Shown here: positions 9,239 to 18,854 of the stretch, piece after piece
Layout: every line of letters starts with the position of its first letter
Numbering within the stretch: position 1 is the first letter of the stretch
Assembly (NCBI RefSeq): GCF_010389155.1
Contig: NC_057767.1
Location: forward strand, 20,099,723 to 20,163,722
Direction of reading: 5' to 3'
DNA length: 64,000 nt
Source: Erigeron canadensis
Taxonomy: Eukaryota; Streptophyta; Magnoliopsida; Asterales; Asteraceae
Program-made: the position numbers and the translations under genes
Notes under the pieces: model-generated
What the model was told of the DNA's origin: nothing
What the model saw: the letters and a program-made list of their open reading frames with translations, nothing else
The model's database searches: none

Positions 9239-10716
9239 GTCAGCTCTGATAGCTTTTTAAATCGAGTATAATCTGTTTCTGCTTCTTTTTCTGGTTTCCA
9301 TTGATGATATTTGCGTACTATTTATCTGCTAGAGTTGAAAAGTTGATAGATCGAGTTAATTACCAGTTTAATATCACCTTGACTAAGTTGGTTTGGACAC
9401 CAATTGAGTTGATTAAGTTGCCTAATTTTGATCTTGGCAAAACCTTAATGATTCTTTATAAGTCTGTTGGTCTATATCATTTGCTGGTTTTGGTTTCTTT
9501 CAGAAGTGTTCTCTACTCTCTAGGGTTCATAACCGTTATTGCCTTGATAAATGAGTTATTCGTATGTCGTTGTAGTTGATGAACCTGCTTTTCTCCCCCC
9601 TTGAACCAGAACACCTTATATATCTCTATTAGCTTGCTATTACACTTAAGTTAGTTTTTCCAGTTATCACTCTGAATTTCATGTGGTAATTAAATCTGTT
9701 ACTTTACCCGAATCACTATTTCATTTATTATGGTTTTATGTCCCCTGCTCATCTACATGTTATTTTTAGGATTTGCTTGTTGAAATGACTGATGGTTGAC
9801 CTGAACTTATTAACATCCAAATATTTGACCCGCAAGAGATTATACACCGAATGATGGTTAATGATAAATGTCTAGATGGATAGATTGGGTAGCTAGTTCA
9901 GGTAAAAATAGAATGCTTTGCAGTTCTAGTGGGTCGGGTTGGGTTAACAGTCTATATATGTTATTTCTGTAGAATATTTAGATTCGTATATTCAACAAAT
10001 GATATTTCCACTCGACTAGAGCTATAAATTACTTAATGGCATGAATGCAAATCGACTTTATGTATTTAAAGTTTCATTTTATTGTTCCAAATAACTAATT
10101 TCTCTTACTTTGTTGTTACAGAGGGAGATGCAGTAACTAAGCACCTGGTCAAATTTTGTTGTTTCTACGGATTATTAGATTTAGTATGAAAGGATTGATA
10201 TTGTATTATTGTTAAACTGTAATGAATTTGAGTACCATTTGAAATTTATGTTCAATTCATTTGTTCACTTTGTTATGATAGCAATTCACTTTATTACTTA
10301 ATATATATATATATATTATATTGTGACAAGTAAATCATCACTATATATATCAGGAATAATTGTTATTTTGCTAGGACTTTTAGTGACTGAAATTTCAGTT
10401 TGTACCATTCTGTCACTATTGGGTTTTAGTGACTGAAAGTTATAGACAGTATAGTATTTGACTTTTTGTGACTGAAATTAGGTGTAGCAAAAGACTTTTA
10501 CCTACCTTCCTTTAGTGACACTTTTTTTTTAGAAGGAGAATGTCAAAATGGATTTAGTGACTGATTATAAAGATTTAGTGACTTTTTTTCAGTCACTAAA
10601 TGTCACTTATCTTGTAGTGTACAAAATCTATTGGCCAGACCACAATGAGATCTGCATTACATGTTCCTGAACATAATTCACTAGTATGGTGGATCAGATC
10701 CTTCCCTGGTACCAAG

Positions 10717-11842
10717 GTAATAAAATGAACTTGCTATCTTGTCGGCTTTCATCGTTTCAAAGTGAACTCTTGTATTCCCTCAACTAGTCGAGCAACAATG
10801 CTTGCAGGAGTATTTTTTAGGGAGGAAAACTTAAACTATACATATGGCAAACTGTTTTCAGTGTAAATATTTTCACTTTTTGTGGTTTAAGGTATTAGAG
10901 ATTGTGTTACCGGAGCTTGACCAAATGCGAGCAGCTCATGTTGTATCAAATGGTTTTGAAGCAACATCCACATTGGCCCACGACTTTGAGGACAGGTATG
11001 TCTATGTTATATGAGACTAGTGATTCTATTAGAATACTATTAGTTAATTATTTATATCTCGGATGCACTATAGTTATTATAGGCTTTTGACTCCTGATCA
11101 ATGTTCATCATAAACAATCGATGTTAAAATATCGTATAGATAGTATAACGGTTACTTGGAAAGCGACTCTAATTGTTAGCCCGTAACTGTCTCCTGGTTC
11201 AGTTCTTTGTTGAGTTTGCTTTTGTTTGTGTATTTTGCCTCTTCAAGTGCTTGGGTGAGTTATCTTAATTCGGCAGAACTAAATTTCTACTTTGGGGGTT
11301 TCTTTTCTGCCGAAAATTCTACTTTCGGGGTATCTGTTTGGTGAGAATTCTATCATCGATTCTTCACTAACTTTATATTTTATATTTTGATGTTTAAACC
11401 TTTACAACTTTTACATAGACTTTTGCAATTATGACTCCTTAACGAGGCGACTAAATACTCTGATTCACAAAAGATGATGGACATATGCTTTAGAGGAAGG
11501 CATGTTTAAAACTGCAACCATCAAGGTTTTACATTAGTTTACCAATTTGTCTAACTTTGCTCAGGCCGGTTTATACTCGAATACTTGGAGACCCTTCATT
11601 GTTATTCAAATAAGTTATTTTTTTTCTGAAAAAGAATATAACTGTCTTTCATTTTTTTATTTTTGTTTCAGGAAGAATACATGAATTTGTACACGCTAGA
11701 AACCTGTTTACATAATTTGATCAAAAGCCTCCGCTTGAGTAATCAAAATTAAATCAACAAGACAACAATATATGCGTCAAGGAAATACTTCTTCTCTTAT
11801 GGGAACAATTATTTCAAATACTGGCATGCCTCAAAATGGCCG
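10717..11842. other. Remains of the AP-1 mu locus and intergenic sequence
   Basis: Apart from the possible AP-1 exon near 10892-10990 I see no gene. The short open frame around 10902-11090 has no domain. The last AP-1 mu exons (ending in the conserved YELR) could not be found. Confidence 0.4.
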
Positions 11843-12104
11843 CACTACTACAAATTGAAGCTAATACAACACTTTATAAGCAACACTTTTAAAAGTGTTG
11901 TTTTTTCTACAACATAACTTATAATGCAACATTTTTAAAATTAGTGCTTTATATGGATTATGCTAACACTTTCTTAGAAATGTTGCATTTTAGATGCATT
12001 CTGTAACATTTTTTCAAAAGTGTTTGCAAAAGTTGGCAACATTTCTAAAATGTGTTGCATTTACATATGATTTAAAACAACACTTAGAGCGTGTGTTGTG
12101 ACCC
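11843..12104 (+). mobile_element. CACTA-like element fragment with palindromic subterminal repeats
   Basis: Begins CACTACTACAAATTGAAGC, a CACTA-type terminus. It contains a perfect 20-base palindrome CAACACTTTTAAAAGTGTTG at 11881-11900 and further copies of CAACA(C/T)TT or AAGTGTTGC in both orientations up to about 12100. No matching right terminus (ending TAGTAGTG) was found, so it seems truncated. A miniature element of another type is possible. Confidence 0.55.
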
Positions 12105-13788
12105 CCTAATCAACCAATTGTGGCTTGACCATGTCAAGGTTCCGACATGAATAACTATAATCACTCGTGTTGTGGATACGTCGTGGTGCTAGTTATTGTG
12201 GCACGTTTGAAGACGTGTGCGGCAGATTCATTTTATCATATCAATCGGGTTGTAATATTTAAGAGATTGTGAGGTTGTGTTTAATTATAACGTAAATGTT
12301 ACTAATATGATATGGTTTTTAACTGGTTGTGACATGACAACTTTTTTCTTTTTAACTAATTCTCTAAAATGCCTAGTTTTATACAAAAATTAAAAAAATA
12401 ATACACAAAATAAATATATTAGAATATTATATTTAGTTATATCATATGAAGTTGAAATATTAATATATTTGTTCAGGAAAAACAATAAAAATAAAATTAT
12501 AGTAAAGTTAAATTTTATGAATTTTGGTCGAATAGTTCCCGCTGCCCAAAATTAAAATGTACCGCTGGAATATGAATCCACCCACCCTTTTTCCCAAATT
12601 GAAATTCATAGTAATTTTTCTTCGACCCTTTTTTCTGCTTTTTTTTCTTTATGGTTGCTAACTATGATAATATTTATAGGACCTTTTTTTCTTTATGTTT
12701 GCTAACTATGATAATATTTATAGGATTTTTTATGTTGATAATTAATTAGTGTATGCAGTGGCGGATCCAGATATTTATAAAGTTGGGGGGCTGATTTTTT
12801 TTTTTTTTTGCAATTCCCTTAATTTTTCTAGAATATATAAAGAGTGTTATTCGTGTGTTTTTTTTTGATGTTCAAAATGAGACGGAAAAAATATGTGTTA
12901 CTTAACTTTTAGATAAGCAATAAACTAATTTTAAGGGATTATATAATCTGGTCAAATTAGTCTGCACATTCTTATGATAACTATGTTATGTTAATATATT
13001 GTAATTGTAAATATACATATTGGCTATTTCTTTATAATGTAATATCTTATACTCTGTACGTAATATCATGCCAAAGAAAAAAAAACAGTTTAGTCACCTA
13101 TAATTATTGTTAAGTTCATACAGTATCAAGTAGTGTTCACAGTAGCAAAATAGAGTCGATAGAAAAGGGTTAAATTACATAGCGGTTACAAATAATACAA
13201 TCAAAGTAAAAGATAGGCTAGCCATATGATTCTCATTCAAGTCGCAACCTATCTATAGGCTATAGCTCATTTTGACTAACCATACCATATGAATCTCAGT
13301 TAAGTCGCTAAACTCGCTTTTTAGACCACATCAAAGAAACAAAAATTTTTCTAAATAACTTTATGCATCATAAGACATATAGGTTTCGTGAAAGCAAGGA
13401 AACGAACAACAACATTTATGTCAAGAGTAGGAATGTAACTACATCAGAAAACACGAACGTACTTATTAGAATTAAAACAATTCAACCAAAATAATGTTAA
13501 CATAATCAGATTTGAATAATGAAACACGGAGTTGATGTAAACGAATGAATTACCCTATTTCAACCCAAATTTTTTAAATATAATTCTTTAACCTCACATC
13601 CAAAGTCCAAATTAGATCTATTTATGCATCAAAAAGGAACAAAATGTAATACAAACAAAGCAAATTGGCATCGCTATTGACGCTAATACAACTGCAAACA
13701 CAAATGATATAAGGAGTAGTATTATTCAACAAGTCAATAACCTCAAACCTTTGAAATAAACCAAAAAACATAAAACAAAAACAGACCT
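12105..13788. other. Intergenic, AT-rich, transposon remnants
   Basis: No gene. It includes a 44-bp tandem duplication (12642-12729), a CAGTGGCGGATCCAG motif near 12756 that resembles a hAT-type terminus, and the region downstream of the F-box gene. Confidence 0.45.
12642..12729. repeat. 44-bp tandem duplication
   Basis: GCTAACTATGATAATATTTA occurs at 12657 and again at 12701, within two nearly identical 44-bp units that each begin with a T-rich run and CTTTATG. Confidence 0.85.
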
Positions 13789-14901
13789 TCAAGGCGATGA
13801 ATCAAGCCTCGCATCAAACAAGAACCCACGATACAACCCATCTCCATTGCCCGGAACACCATCAATCCATTTCCATTCTTCCTTACCATTCCCACTAATT
13901 TCATTCGATTCCCACAACGCCAATCTCCCGATCCTCTTAGCCGAGAAACAAACCCTACTCCCACCACCAAACACCTTAAATTTACTCGATTCTTGAAAAC
14001 ACTTGAACATCTCAAGAGGCATTCTACCGGCTTCACCCCATTCAAAACTAGACAAATCCAACTTCAATATCAAAATCGTGGAGCATGAAGCGTTAAGTGA
14101 AAATGACGATTTCAACCCACCAATCATTAAAACCACATTCCCTAAACCCTTCAATAACCTCGGCCGTTTCAATATATCGAAAACATCCCTCCATTCTGGC
14201 TTCTCAAGAGTCACCCATTGTTGAGAACTCTTTAAATTATTCAAACCACATATAAACAGTTTCCATTGACTTCGCCACGGCGTCCCAACATCACACAATG
14301 CAAGAACCGAATCACCTATAATAATTGGACTCCTAGGTTTACTAGGCAAATTCGACGAAAACTTTAGCCAAGAATCCGTCCCACCCGAATAACAAAGTGC
14401 AGCTAACTCATTCAACACAATGACCCTATTACAACCCGAATCAACCAAAACAGACCCGTGTCGCGACCAAGCCGAACCCAGCTGGGGCAAAACTTTATGT
14501 ATTCGGGTTAACGGGTTACAAGCAATTAACACTTTATTACAATCTGAAAAAGGGGAATCAGCCCATAAATATAAAATACCATTAGAAGAAGCTATAGGAT
14601 GAGGAGAAGGAAAAGGAAGGAAAGACAATGAAAAATGAAGCCAAATATTATTGTTATCAGAAGAGGGATCGAAGAGATGGAGGGAAGGGGAAGGAAAGAG
14701 TGAATTGTGGCGGTGGGGAGGGCGGAGGGCGAGTAAAGGGAAAGGTGAGGTGGCGGAGAAAAGGGTGGTGAAGGAATTGGAAGATAAGAGAGTGTGGAGG
14801 TTTCTAGCGACGGAACGGCAGATGAGGACTTGACGGAGGGGAAGACGGGTGAAGATCTGGTGGATTATGTCTTGTGGGAGATTTGAAAATATGTTTTCCA
14901 T
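13789..14901 (-). CDS. F-box protein, 370 aa, single exon
   Basis: An uninterrupted 370-residue frame. Residues about 5-45 are a good F-box: NLPQDIIHQIFTRLPLRQVL then CRSVARNLHTLLSS, with the L-P pair at the start and the conserved hydrophobic/R-V-x-R/K region. F-box proteins bind SKP1 through this helix bundle and recruit targets to an SCF ubiquitin ligase. The remaining 320 residues contain repeated hydrophobic-W/G patterns (such as NGILYLWADSPFSDCNKVLI and WKLFICGLNNL) like the beta-propeller part of plant kelch/galactose-oxidase-type F-box proteins; overall length and intronless structure also fit. The ATG at 14899-14901 lies directly before the F-box and no better start is visible. The coding strand is less AT-rich than its surroundings. 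It is the only apparently intact host gene here. The exact subfamily and target are unknown. Confidence 0.85.
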   Translation of the reverse strand: MENIFSNLPQDIIHQIFTRLPLRQVLICRSVARNLHTLLSSNSFTTLFSATSPFPLLALRPPHRHNSLFPSPSLHLFDPSSDNNNIWLHFSLSFLPFPSPHPIASSNGILYLWADSPFSDCNKVLIACNPLTRIHKVLPQLGSAWSRHGSVLVDSGCNRVIVLNELAALCYSGGTDSWLKFSSNLPSKPRSPIIIGDSVLALCDVGTPWRSQWKLFICGLNNLKSSQQWVTLEKPEWRDVFDILKRPRLLKGLGNVVLMIGGLKSSFSLNASCSTILILKLDLSSFEWGEAGRMPLEMFKCFQESSKFKVFGGGSRVCFSAKRIGRLALWESNEISGNGKEEWKWIDGVPGNGDGLYRGFLFDARLDSSP

Positions 14902-15209
14902 TTGTAGATCGTGTTTTAGATCGTGAAATATGATGGATTGGATCGTCGGTCAATCGTGAGTGATGATTGACGGCGGAGGTGGTGGTGGTGACGACGGTGG
15001 GTTTGAGTTGACGACTTAGTTACGCGATGTGTGTATGAAAGGAAAGGAAATGGAGACTGGGTATGGGTTTAGCCATCGGCTGCCTGCTTTTTTCCATTAT
15101 TTAAAGGTTGTTTGTGACTTTTCTTTAAAATATTGTTAAGACGTTGAATTCGTATATTACCATTTTTGCCCTGGATTATCAAACACCTTGTTGGTAAAGT
15201 AATTACATT

Positions 15210-15323
15210 GGATTACTAATTTAGTTTAATTTTTTTTAACGGGATTACTAATTTAGTTTAATTTTTTTTAACGGGATTACTAATTTAGTTTAATTTTTTT
15301 TAACGGGATTACTAATTTAACTT
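15210..15323. repeat. 32-bp tandem repeat, about 3.5 copies
   Basis: GATTACTAATTTAGTTTAAT followed by a T run and AACGG recurs with starts at 15211, 15243, 15275 and 15307, an exact 32-bp period. The array abuts the target duplication of the adjacent MITE. Confidence 0.92.
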
Positions 15324-15631
15324 GGGATAATAACATACAAATGTAACGACCTATAACAAAATAGTTATGTAATGTAGTGATCTACTCGGGTGGCTATTTA
15401 ATGTATGCACCTATGTTTTTTTAGTTATACTGTGTAAAATATGTACCAGACCTTACATAGTATAGCAAAAAAAAATACATAAGTCCTTACATTGATTGAC
15501 CAAAATAAAAAGGTCCTTAAATAGTATAACAAAAAAAAACATAGGTGCATACATTACATAGCCACATGAGTAGGTTACTACATTACATAACTATTTTGTC
15601 ATAGGTGGTTACATTCGTATGCCATTTTCAC
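15324..15631. mobile_element. Mutator-type MITE with ~100-bp inverted repeats, 308 bp
   Basis: The left arm (GGGATAATAACATACAAATG then TAACGACCTATAACAAAATA) and the right arm read on the minus strand (GTGAAAATGGCATACGAATG then TAACCACCTATGACAAAATA) match over about 100 bases, leaving a short centre. Both sides carry the 9-bp sequence ATTTAACTT (15315-15323 and 15632-15640). Long inverted repeats starting with G plus a 9-bp target duplication are the hallmark of Mutator-like elements. No coding capacity. Confidence 0.88.
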
Positions 15632-16446
15632 ATTTAACTTAGATTTGAATTTTGGTAATGAGGTTGATGACGGCTGGGTGGCGATTGTGGTGGGATGCTT
15701 ATTATTGTAAATTTTTTTAATTTAAAAGGCTTAATGTAGCTATTTTATGGATGTACAATAAAAACTATTTAGGGTATTTTTGATAGATTAATGGATGAGA
15801 TGCGATGAAGGTAAAATATTTATGTTTTATCAAGACTGAAAAATTTAAGAAATAAAGAAGAGTGAAATGCTTGAGTTAAAACTTAAAAAAAAAAATGCTT
15901 GAGTTAAAATTAATAATAATTTGTTTTAAATTTCTATTAAGGAGAATATAATTTCTGTAATGAAAAATGGATCTTGTAACTTTAATTAAGGTCGAGAGTT
16001 TCGACAGAAAATGTACACAAATGGATTTTAGAAGTTGCGGAAATGAGAGTATTTACTATTAAGGTGAACGTATTGTTAAAGATCCATGTTAAGCAATAAG
16101 CATAATACAAAATGAATTTTTTGGATTAAGTAAAGAGTTTAACCTATCACCGTTTGAATCTGAGATGAGAGATTGCAATTGTTTTGACACGTCCAAAGGA
16201 GACAAGCGGAGGTACTAAAGTGGTGGTTTTACATAATTCTTAGGACTTTCATTGATCACCTTAAAAATAAATTCATTTTAGAGAACTTTTTTGATGACCT
16301 TGATATATCATTCGTTGTAACTCCTTAAACAAACCCAAGTGACTTAATTATAAAAGAGAAATACTAAGTTTACAAACTATTTATAAACATAAAAATACAC
16401 ATATGAATTGAAATAATATTTGATTGTGTTTTCATTCTCTTCTTTT
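15632..16446. other. No gene seen
   Basis: AT-rich intergenic DNA with short homopolymer-linked duplications (for example ATGCTTGAGTTAAAA twice near 15860-15910). It ends where homology to the copia LEFT fragment starts. Confidence 0.45.
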
Positions 16447-16719
16447 AAGTTTAAATTATAAGGAAACATTGGTACTTTGTGCTTATCGATACATCATATA
16501 ATGGTATCACTACACTGAGCAATTTAAAGTACAATTAAGTAGGCTTAAAAACTAAAGTCTCGTCACGTCTAATCGTCTTGATGCAATGACCTTATTCTAT
16601 TTATTACTTTCTTTTTCTTTTCTGATTTTTATTTTGTTTTTCTGACACAATATGACACACATACAGAACAACACAAACACATACACATTTTACAAAGTTC
16701 CTTTTGAGAGACACTGTCA

Positions 16720-17381
16720 CTATAGATTTCTCATTTCAATCAATTGGACTAACAACTCAAAACGAGTTCGGTTAGTGAATAGATTAGCTAAATTAAAGTC
16801 ACTCGACACCTTTTCTAGGACTATTAATTTCTTTTCAGCACAATCATGTATAAAATGAAACCTTATGTCTGTGTGCTTAGTCCTACTGTGCTTAACAAGA
16901 TTATTGGTAATGTATATAGTGGATTCATTGTCTATCTTTATGGGAATACAAAGGAAATTCTGACCGTAATCACTCAGTTTTTGCTGAATCCATAGAACCT
17001 GTGAACAACATCCACCAGCTGCCATGTATTCCGCCTCGCATGACGAGATTACAACAGAAGTCTGCTTCTTACATTTCCATGAAACCAATCTCCCCCCTAA
17101 GAACTGACATCCACCTGAAGTCGATTTCCTATCAAAGTTGCAGCCTCCATAGTCAGCATCTGTATAACCAACGAACTCAAAGTCTTCCCCAATCGAATAC
17201 CAAAGACCTAGCATTTGTTGCCCTTTGAGGTAGTGAAGAATTCACTTAACAGCTTTCATGTGACTTTCCCTGGGACAAGACTAATAACGCGCACACAAAC
17301 AAACCGCAAACATGATGTCTGGTCTTGATGCCGTAAGATACATCAAAGAACCTATCATGGCTCTATAACGAGTAGTATCAA
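16720..17381 (-). pseudogene. Copia RNase H and end of RT (LEFT fragment)
   Basis: Reads YTDADYGGCNFDRKSTSGGC, VVISSCEAEYMAAGGCCSQV and later KHTDIRFHFIHDCAEKK, the three typical copia RNase H motifs with the D, E and D of the catalytic set. Sequence 17381-17215 continues the RT end in a broken frame. The final LADLFTKA region is damaged (NLFTNRTR). It continues across the solo LTR into 17913-18128. Confidence 0.85.
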
Positions 17382-17912
17382 TGTAAGTGCACGTCTATGT
17401 CAATAGCAGTCTAGATTGTTTGGGCTTATTTGTAATATGTCTTTGTTTTGTGATTGTCATTAATGGACTTTGTATTATGCATAGAATACTAGATTATGTT
17501 TAAGTAGTGAATGTATAATGATATTCTGCTAAGTATGAATTACGACCTCGTAATTCATAGAGAGGAAATGGGACCTCGTATTTGCAGGGTCAAATACGAG
17601 GCAGGTTATCAATTACGACCTCCTAATTGTGTCGAGCTATGCAGGAAATGCGAGGTCGACTCGCTGAAGCCCAAGTCGTGAGTTTCCTATAAATACCGAA
17701 CCCTAACAGAGATTAAAGTTGAACATTTGTCGAATTATCAAGCATATATTGCATGGTTGGTCGTCAAAGGATTGTTCTGCTAGTTTGAAGAAGATCTGCG
17801 AGGTAGCAGATAATCTAGGGGCTTTGTTGTTGATCACCAAGTTATAGAGAGGGATTCCGCACCTCTGAATAACTGAAGCAAGCTATTGACGATCCGTTCC
17901 AGGGGTCCTACA
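17382..17912 (+). mobile_element. Solo LTR of the OUTER family, 531 bp
   Basis: Starts TGTAAGTGCACG and ends GGGGTCCTACA (TG...CA ends), flanked by the 5-bp duplication ATCAA (17377-17381 and 17913-17917). It matches the 3' LTR of OUTER (54668-55162) and the LTR of the RIGHT fragment (57928-58456). TATAAATA at 17688-17695 is the likely TATA box. Upstream of it lie CGACCTCG-type motifs, including GAATTACGACCTCGTAATTC at 17537-17556, which has perfect 9-bp arms. An LTR with its own target duplication and no internal region is the normal product of recombination between the two LTRs of a complete insertion. Confidence 0.93.
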
Positions 17913-18540
17913 ATCAACTTCTGGATCATTAAGAGAAAACATCCCAAGTTGATGGTTCTTTTGTATGGGAGTATCCATCGGTGAAGTATCTTCCATTCCA
18001 AAGCGTTTCAAAATATCCTGTGCATACTTCGTTTGATGAATGAAGAATCCATCCTTTTTCTGTTCAACTCGCAAACCCAAAAAGAAATTCATCTCTCCCA
18101 TAGCACTCATTTCAAATGTCCCTTTCATAATCTGCTCAAACTCTTAGCACATCTTTTCGTTTGATGACCCAAAAATAATGTCATCAACGTAAACTTGTAT
18201 AATTAGGAAATCCTCTCCCTTCCATTTTGTAAACAATGTACTATCGATCAATCCTCATTCAAATCCATTTTCAAGAAGATGGTTCGACAGTTTGTCATAC
18301 CATGCCCTAGGAGCTTGATGCAATCCATATAACGCCTTATTCAGTCGATAGACTCTAACAGGATAATCTGGATCTTCTTACCCCGGCGGTTGAGTAACAT
18401 ACACCAACTCCTGGACAGTACCATATAAGAATGCACTCTTGACGTCCAACTAATATACCTTAATGTCCTTGAAGGCAACAAAAGCCAAAAACAAACGAAT
18501 GGCTTCTAGTCTAGCCATCGGTGCAAACACCTCAGTCTAG
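17913..18540 (-). pseudogene. Copia reverse transcriptase part (LEFT fragment)
   Basis: Minus-strand RT: EVFAPMARLEAIRLFLAF near 18540, then [27 protein letters not shown], a [11 protein letters not shown] region (plus 18165-18195) and MKGTFEMSAMGEMNFFLGL (18128 down). At least two stops, one in the region before 18128. It is the polymerase domain of a copia pol polyprotein and is no longer coding. Confidence 0.85.
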
Positions 18541-18555
18541 TGCAAACACCTCAGT
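18523..18555. repeat. Breakpoint with duplicated filler GTGCAAACACCTCAGT
   Basis: The 16-base GTGCAAACACCTCAGT occurs twice in tandem (18523 and 18539, separated by CTA) exactly where the minus-strand LEFT fragment meets the plus-strand leader of OUTER. Templated filler of this sort is typical of end-joining repair. Confidence 0.7.
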
Positions 18556-18624
18556 GCAGCAGTCGAAGGTGTTATTATTAGCTTTTAGGGTTAGATTTCA
18601 AGAGAATTAAAGGGATCAGCATCG

Positions 18625-18815
18625 TTTGCAACCTCGCGGGCTCGTATCACCTTATCCAGCTCGTATTTCGACCTGGGTAGCTAATTACGACATCGCCAGT
18701 TCAATTGCGACCTCGTATTTCATTTGCGACCTCGTGAGCTCAATTACGACCTCACTAGTTCAATTACGACCTCGAGTTACTAATTGCGACGTCGTATTTC
18801 TTTACGACCTCTTTT
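18625..18815 (+). repeat. Phased CGACCTCG array in the leader
   Basis: Copies of CGACCTCG or one-mismatch variants have their CGA at 18669, 18688, 18708, 18727, 18747, 18767, 18787 and 18805, a spacing of 18-20 bases, usually within AATT(A/G)CGACCTCG. An equivalent array is in the leader of the RIGHT fragment (minus, 57500-57720). Confidence 0.85.
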
Positions 18816-18854
18816 ATTTTTGAACAGTTCGTGAATTTTGCTAGCTCGGAGATA

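Larger units (their letters stand above)
7397..10619. mobile_element. Non-autonomous CACTA (En/Spm) DNA transposon, 3223 bp
   Basis: The left end reads CACTACAAACTAAATGACAT (7397 onward). The right end, reverse-complemented from 10619, reads CACTACAAGATAAGTGACAT, so the terminal inverted repeats begin with the diagnostic CACTACAA. The element is flanked by a 3-bp duplication TAC (7394-7396 and 10620-10622), as expected for this superfamily. Subterminal copies of TTTAGTGACTGAA-like sequence crowd both ends (about 7417-7460 and 10376-10600), in both orientations. I see no TNP1 or TNP2 transposase, so it would need enzymes from elsewhere. The interior has a (CT)n(AC)n tract, a GC-rich leader-like segment (7680-7868) and exon-like blocks. 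Insertion is inside an AP-1 mu exon. Confidence 0.92.
6513..10716 (+). pseudogene. AP1M: AP-1 complex medium (mu) subunit pseudogene, split by a CACTA element
   Basis: AP-1 mu is the cargo-binding medium subunit of the clathrin adaptor at the trans-Golgi network. Decayed exons in order: 6513-6566 VFLDLAESVNKLV (family: VFLDVVESVNILV); 6659-6790 SMLECKFGLNDRHLLEAQGG, then in a shifted frame KTIDLEDIGFPQ (family: ECKLGLNDRVLLEAQGR then IDLEDIKFHQ); 7111-7218 VKPFI*VEAMIETHARS, with a stop where the family has W, then in another frame IKAQNQFKE (family: VKPLIWVEAQ.ERHSRSR then VKARSQFKER); and 7365-7396 joined to 10620-10716 IQVDISVPSNATKSIG then RSALHVPEHNSLVWWIRSFP (family: VE..VPVPSDA then PE...LVW.IKSFPG.K). 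The last exon reads straight through once the transposon and one TAC copy are removed. A further block at about 10892-10990 (EIVLPELD) may be the following exon. Introns are kept, so it is not a processed copy. Several stops and shifts make it dead. Confidence 0.82.
16447..18540 (-). mobile_element. LEFT copia fragment (OUTER family, minus strand), truncated
   Basis: The minus strand matches the 3' part of pol and the following non-coding sequence of the OUTER element. Going down in coordinates: RT core from 18540 (EVFAPMARLEA), RT C-terminal part 18128-17913, then RNase H 17381-16720, then about 275 bases matching OUTER 22567-22850. Homology stops near 16447. The 5' LTR, gag, protease, integrase and 3' LTR are all absent. 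A solo LTR of the same family interrupts it at 17382-17912. Confidence 0.85.

Noticed and set aside
12750..12800. CAGTGGCGGATCCAG motif followed by GGGGGGCTGA
   Set aside because: Resembles a hAT-type terminus common in plants, but I found neither the matching end nor an 8-bp duplication.
14003..14833. Plus-strand open frames opposite the F-box gene
   Set aside because: Shadows of the minus-strand F-box gene; none has a recognisable motif.
18626..18823. Plus-strand 65-codon open frame in the OUTER leader
   Set aside because: It is simply the translation of the phased CGACCTCG repeats, upstream of the real gag start at 18855.
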